Of a stretch of DNA of 64,000 nucleotides, positions 63,479 through 64,000 are shown in pieces. Numbering within the stretch: the stretch's first letter is position 1; each line of letters starts with the position of its first letter. Source of the DNA: Pseudomonas grimontii (GTDB taxonomy: Bacteria > Pseudomonadota > Gammaproteobacteria > Pseudomonadales > Pseudomonadaceae); assembly GCF_007858185.1 (NCBI RefSeq), contig NZ_VFES01000017.1, positions 106,123 through 170,122 of the forward strand, in the 5' to 3' direction. The notes beneath the pieces were generated by a model. It was not told the origin of the DNA. It saw nothing but the letters and a program-made list of their open reading frames with translations, and made no database searches. Position numbers and translations under genes: made by a program.

Positions 63479-63895
63479 ATGCCTTTGCCATTGATCTACC
63501 ACGATGACTACAGCCCTGAGTTCCCGGCAGACCACCGGTTCCCCATGGGCAAGTTCCGCCTGCTGCGTGACCACCTGGTGGCCAGCGGCCTGACCGAAGA
63601 CAGCCAATTGCTGCGCCCGTCGTTATGCCCACCGGAGATTCTGGCCCTCGCCCATGAACCTGGGTATATCGAACGCTACATGAGCGGCGAGTTGTCCCGC
63701 GAAGACCAACGGCGCCTTGGCCTGCCCTGGAGCGACGCCCTGGCCCGGCGCACCGTGCGCGCGGTCGGCGGCTCGATCCTGGCGGCGGAGCAAGCGCTGG
63801 AACACGGCCTGGCCTGCCACCTCGCGGGCGGCACCCACCACGCCCACTACGACTACCCGGCGGGCTTCTGCCGTTATGCCGACCAAATTATGTAA
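63479..63895 (+). pseudogene. Histone-deacetylase-family protein, broken after residue 131
   Basis: The frame encodes the first 131 residues of a class II-like HDAC-family deacetylase (GGTHHAHYDYPAGFC holds the catalytic His pair). Homologs normally continue with IFNDLAV and a full second half of about 170 more residues including the zinc ligands. Here, directly after the Cys codon (63869-63871), unrelated AT-rich sequence begins and the frame ends seven codons later. It is therefore a truncated, almost certainly inactive remnant. Confidence 0.85.
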
Positions 63896-64000
63896 ACAAA
63901 TCTTGTTAGACCGCGAAAATAAGGCCCTTGGAGAGTCAAGGTTTCTAAAAAGTGGAAATTAATACCCGAGATTCGACGAGGTGTTTACAAAACTCAGAAA
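63872..64000. mobile_element. AT-rich foreign DNA, probable edge of an inserted element
   Basis: From 63872 the base composition falls sharply compared with the neighbouring genes. Two copies of TGTAAACA-type words stand in opposite orientation (GTAAACA at 63892, TGTTTAC at 63982), as in arrays of transposase-binding sites. No open frame of note is in this short piece. The type of element (for example a Tn7- or Tn5053-like transposon or an integrative island) cannot be decided before its genes are seen. Confidence 0.5.

Overview
The window is a chromosomal segment of a Pseudomonas, most likely of the P. fluorescens group. Three things support this: the GC-rich codon use, gene order matching the P. 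aeruginosa stretch ettA / morA / glyA / cobW-like / cstA / PilZ / radA / ankB / katB / mscL / fpr (about PA4595 to PA4615, from memory), and many copies of the 16-mer GTGGGAGGGGGCTTGC, the GI type of REP sequence typical of P. fluorescens. No rRNA, tRNA, CRISPR array or complete transposase gene was found.

Layout. 1-11 kb: the end of a membrane glycosyltransferase-like gene, a YqhA-type membrane protein, a large orphan lipoprotein, a Lon-like protease, DUF3015 and DUF4105 envelope proteins, a stand-alone chorismate mutase, a small lipoprotein, a Gre-like factor and gdhA. 11-28 kb: the conserved core block ettA, morA (c-di-GMP), glyA, the pyruvate-uptake-type trio cstA/ybdD-like/cobW-like, mapZ-like, radA, ankB-katB, mscL and fpr. 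28-34 kb: a LuxR solo, rlmG, the cyanide-insensitive oxidase operon cioAB with a 55-residue DUF2474 gene and an upstream ANR box, and an MFS exporter. 34-42 kb: a three-subunit molybdenum hydroxylase of PaoABC type, a DUF4879 protein, a purine permease and trmA. 41.7-51.5 kb: a complete heme-acquisition operon hasI-hasS-hasR-hasA-hasD-hasE-hasF on the minus strand. 51.6-57.8 kb: a quinate/shikimate catabolic cluster (aroQ2, an aroE paralog, a TetR regulator, quiC and an MFS carrier). 57.8-64 kb: an EamA transporter, lipoprotein, zinc metallopeptidase, alpha/beta hydrolase, HAD phosphatase, tesB, a GNAT acetyltransferase and a histone-deacetylase-family gene that breaks off inside a conserved motif where AT-rich, unrelated DNA begins.

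How the parts work together. The has genes form a self-contained circuit: HasA is exported by HasDEF and captures heme, HasR imports it and signals through HasS to the ECF sigma factor HasI. The quinate/shikimate genes feed dehydroshikimate into protocatechuate. Two 15-bp sites matching the PcaR operator, one exactly, suggest coupling of this cluster to the beta-ketoadipate pathway.

Most unusual DNA. The aroE-tetR junction (52949-53687) is a roughly 250-bp tandem duplication. Its second copy carries a 218-bp MITE-like element with 17-bp perfect terminal inverted repeats. That element encloses a second REP family and interrupts a GI REPIN arm, with a 12-bp flanking repeat whose two central bases are swapped. 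Separately, the same 15-16 bp cassette is found inside three REP hairpins belonging to two sequence families.
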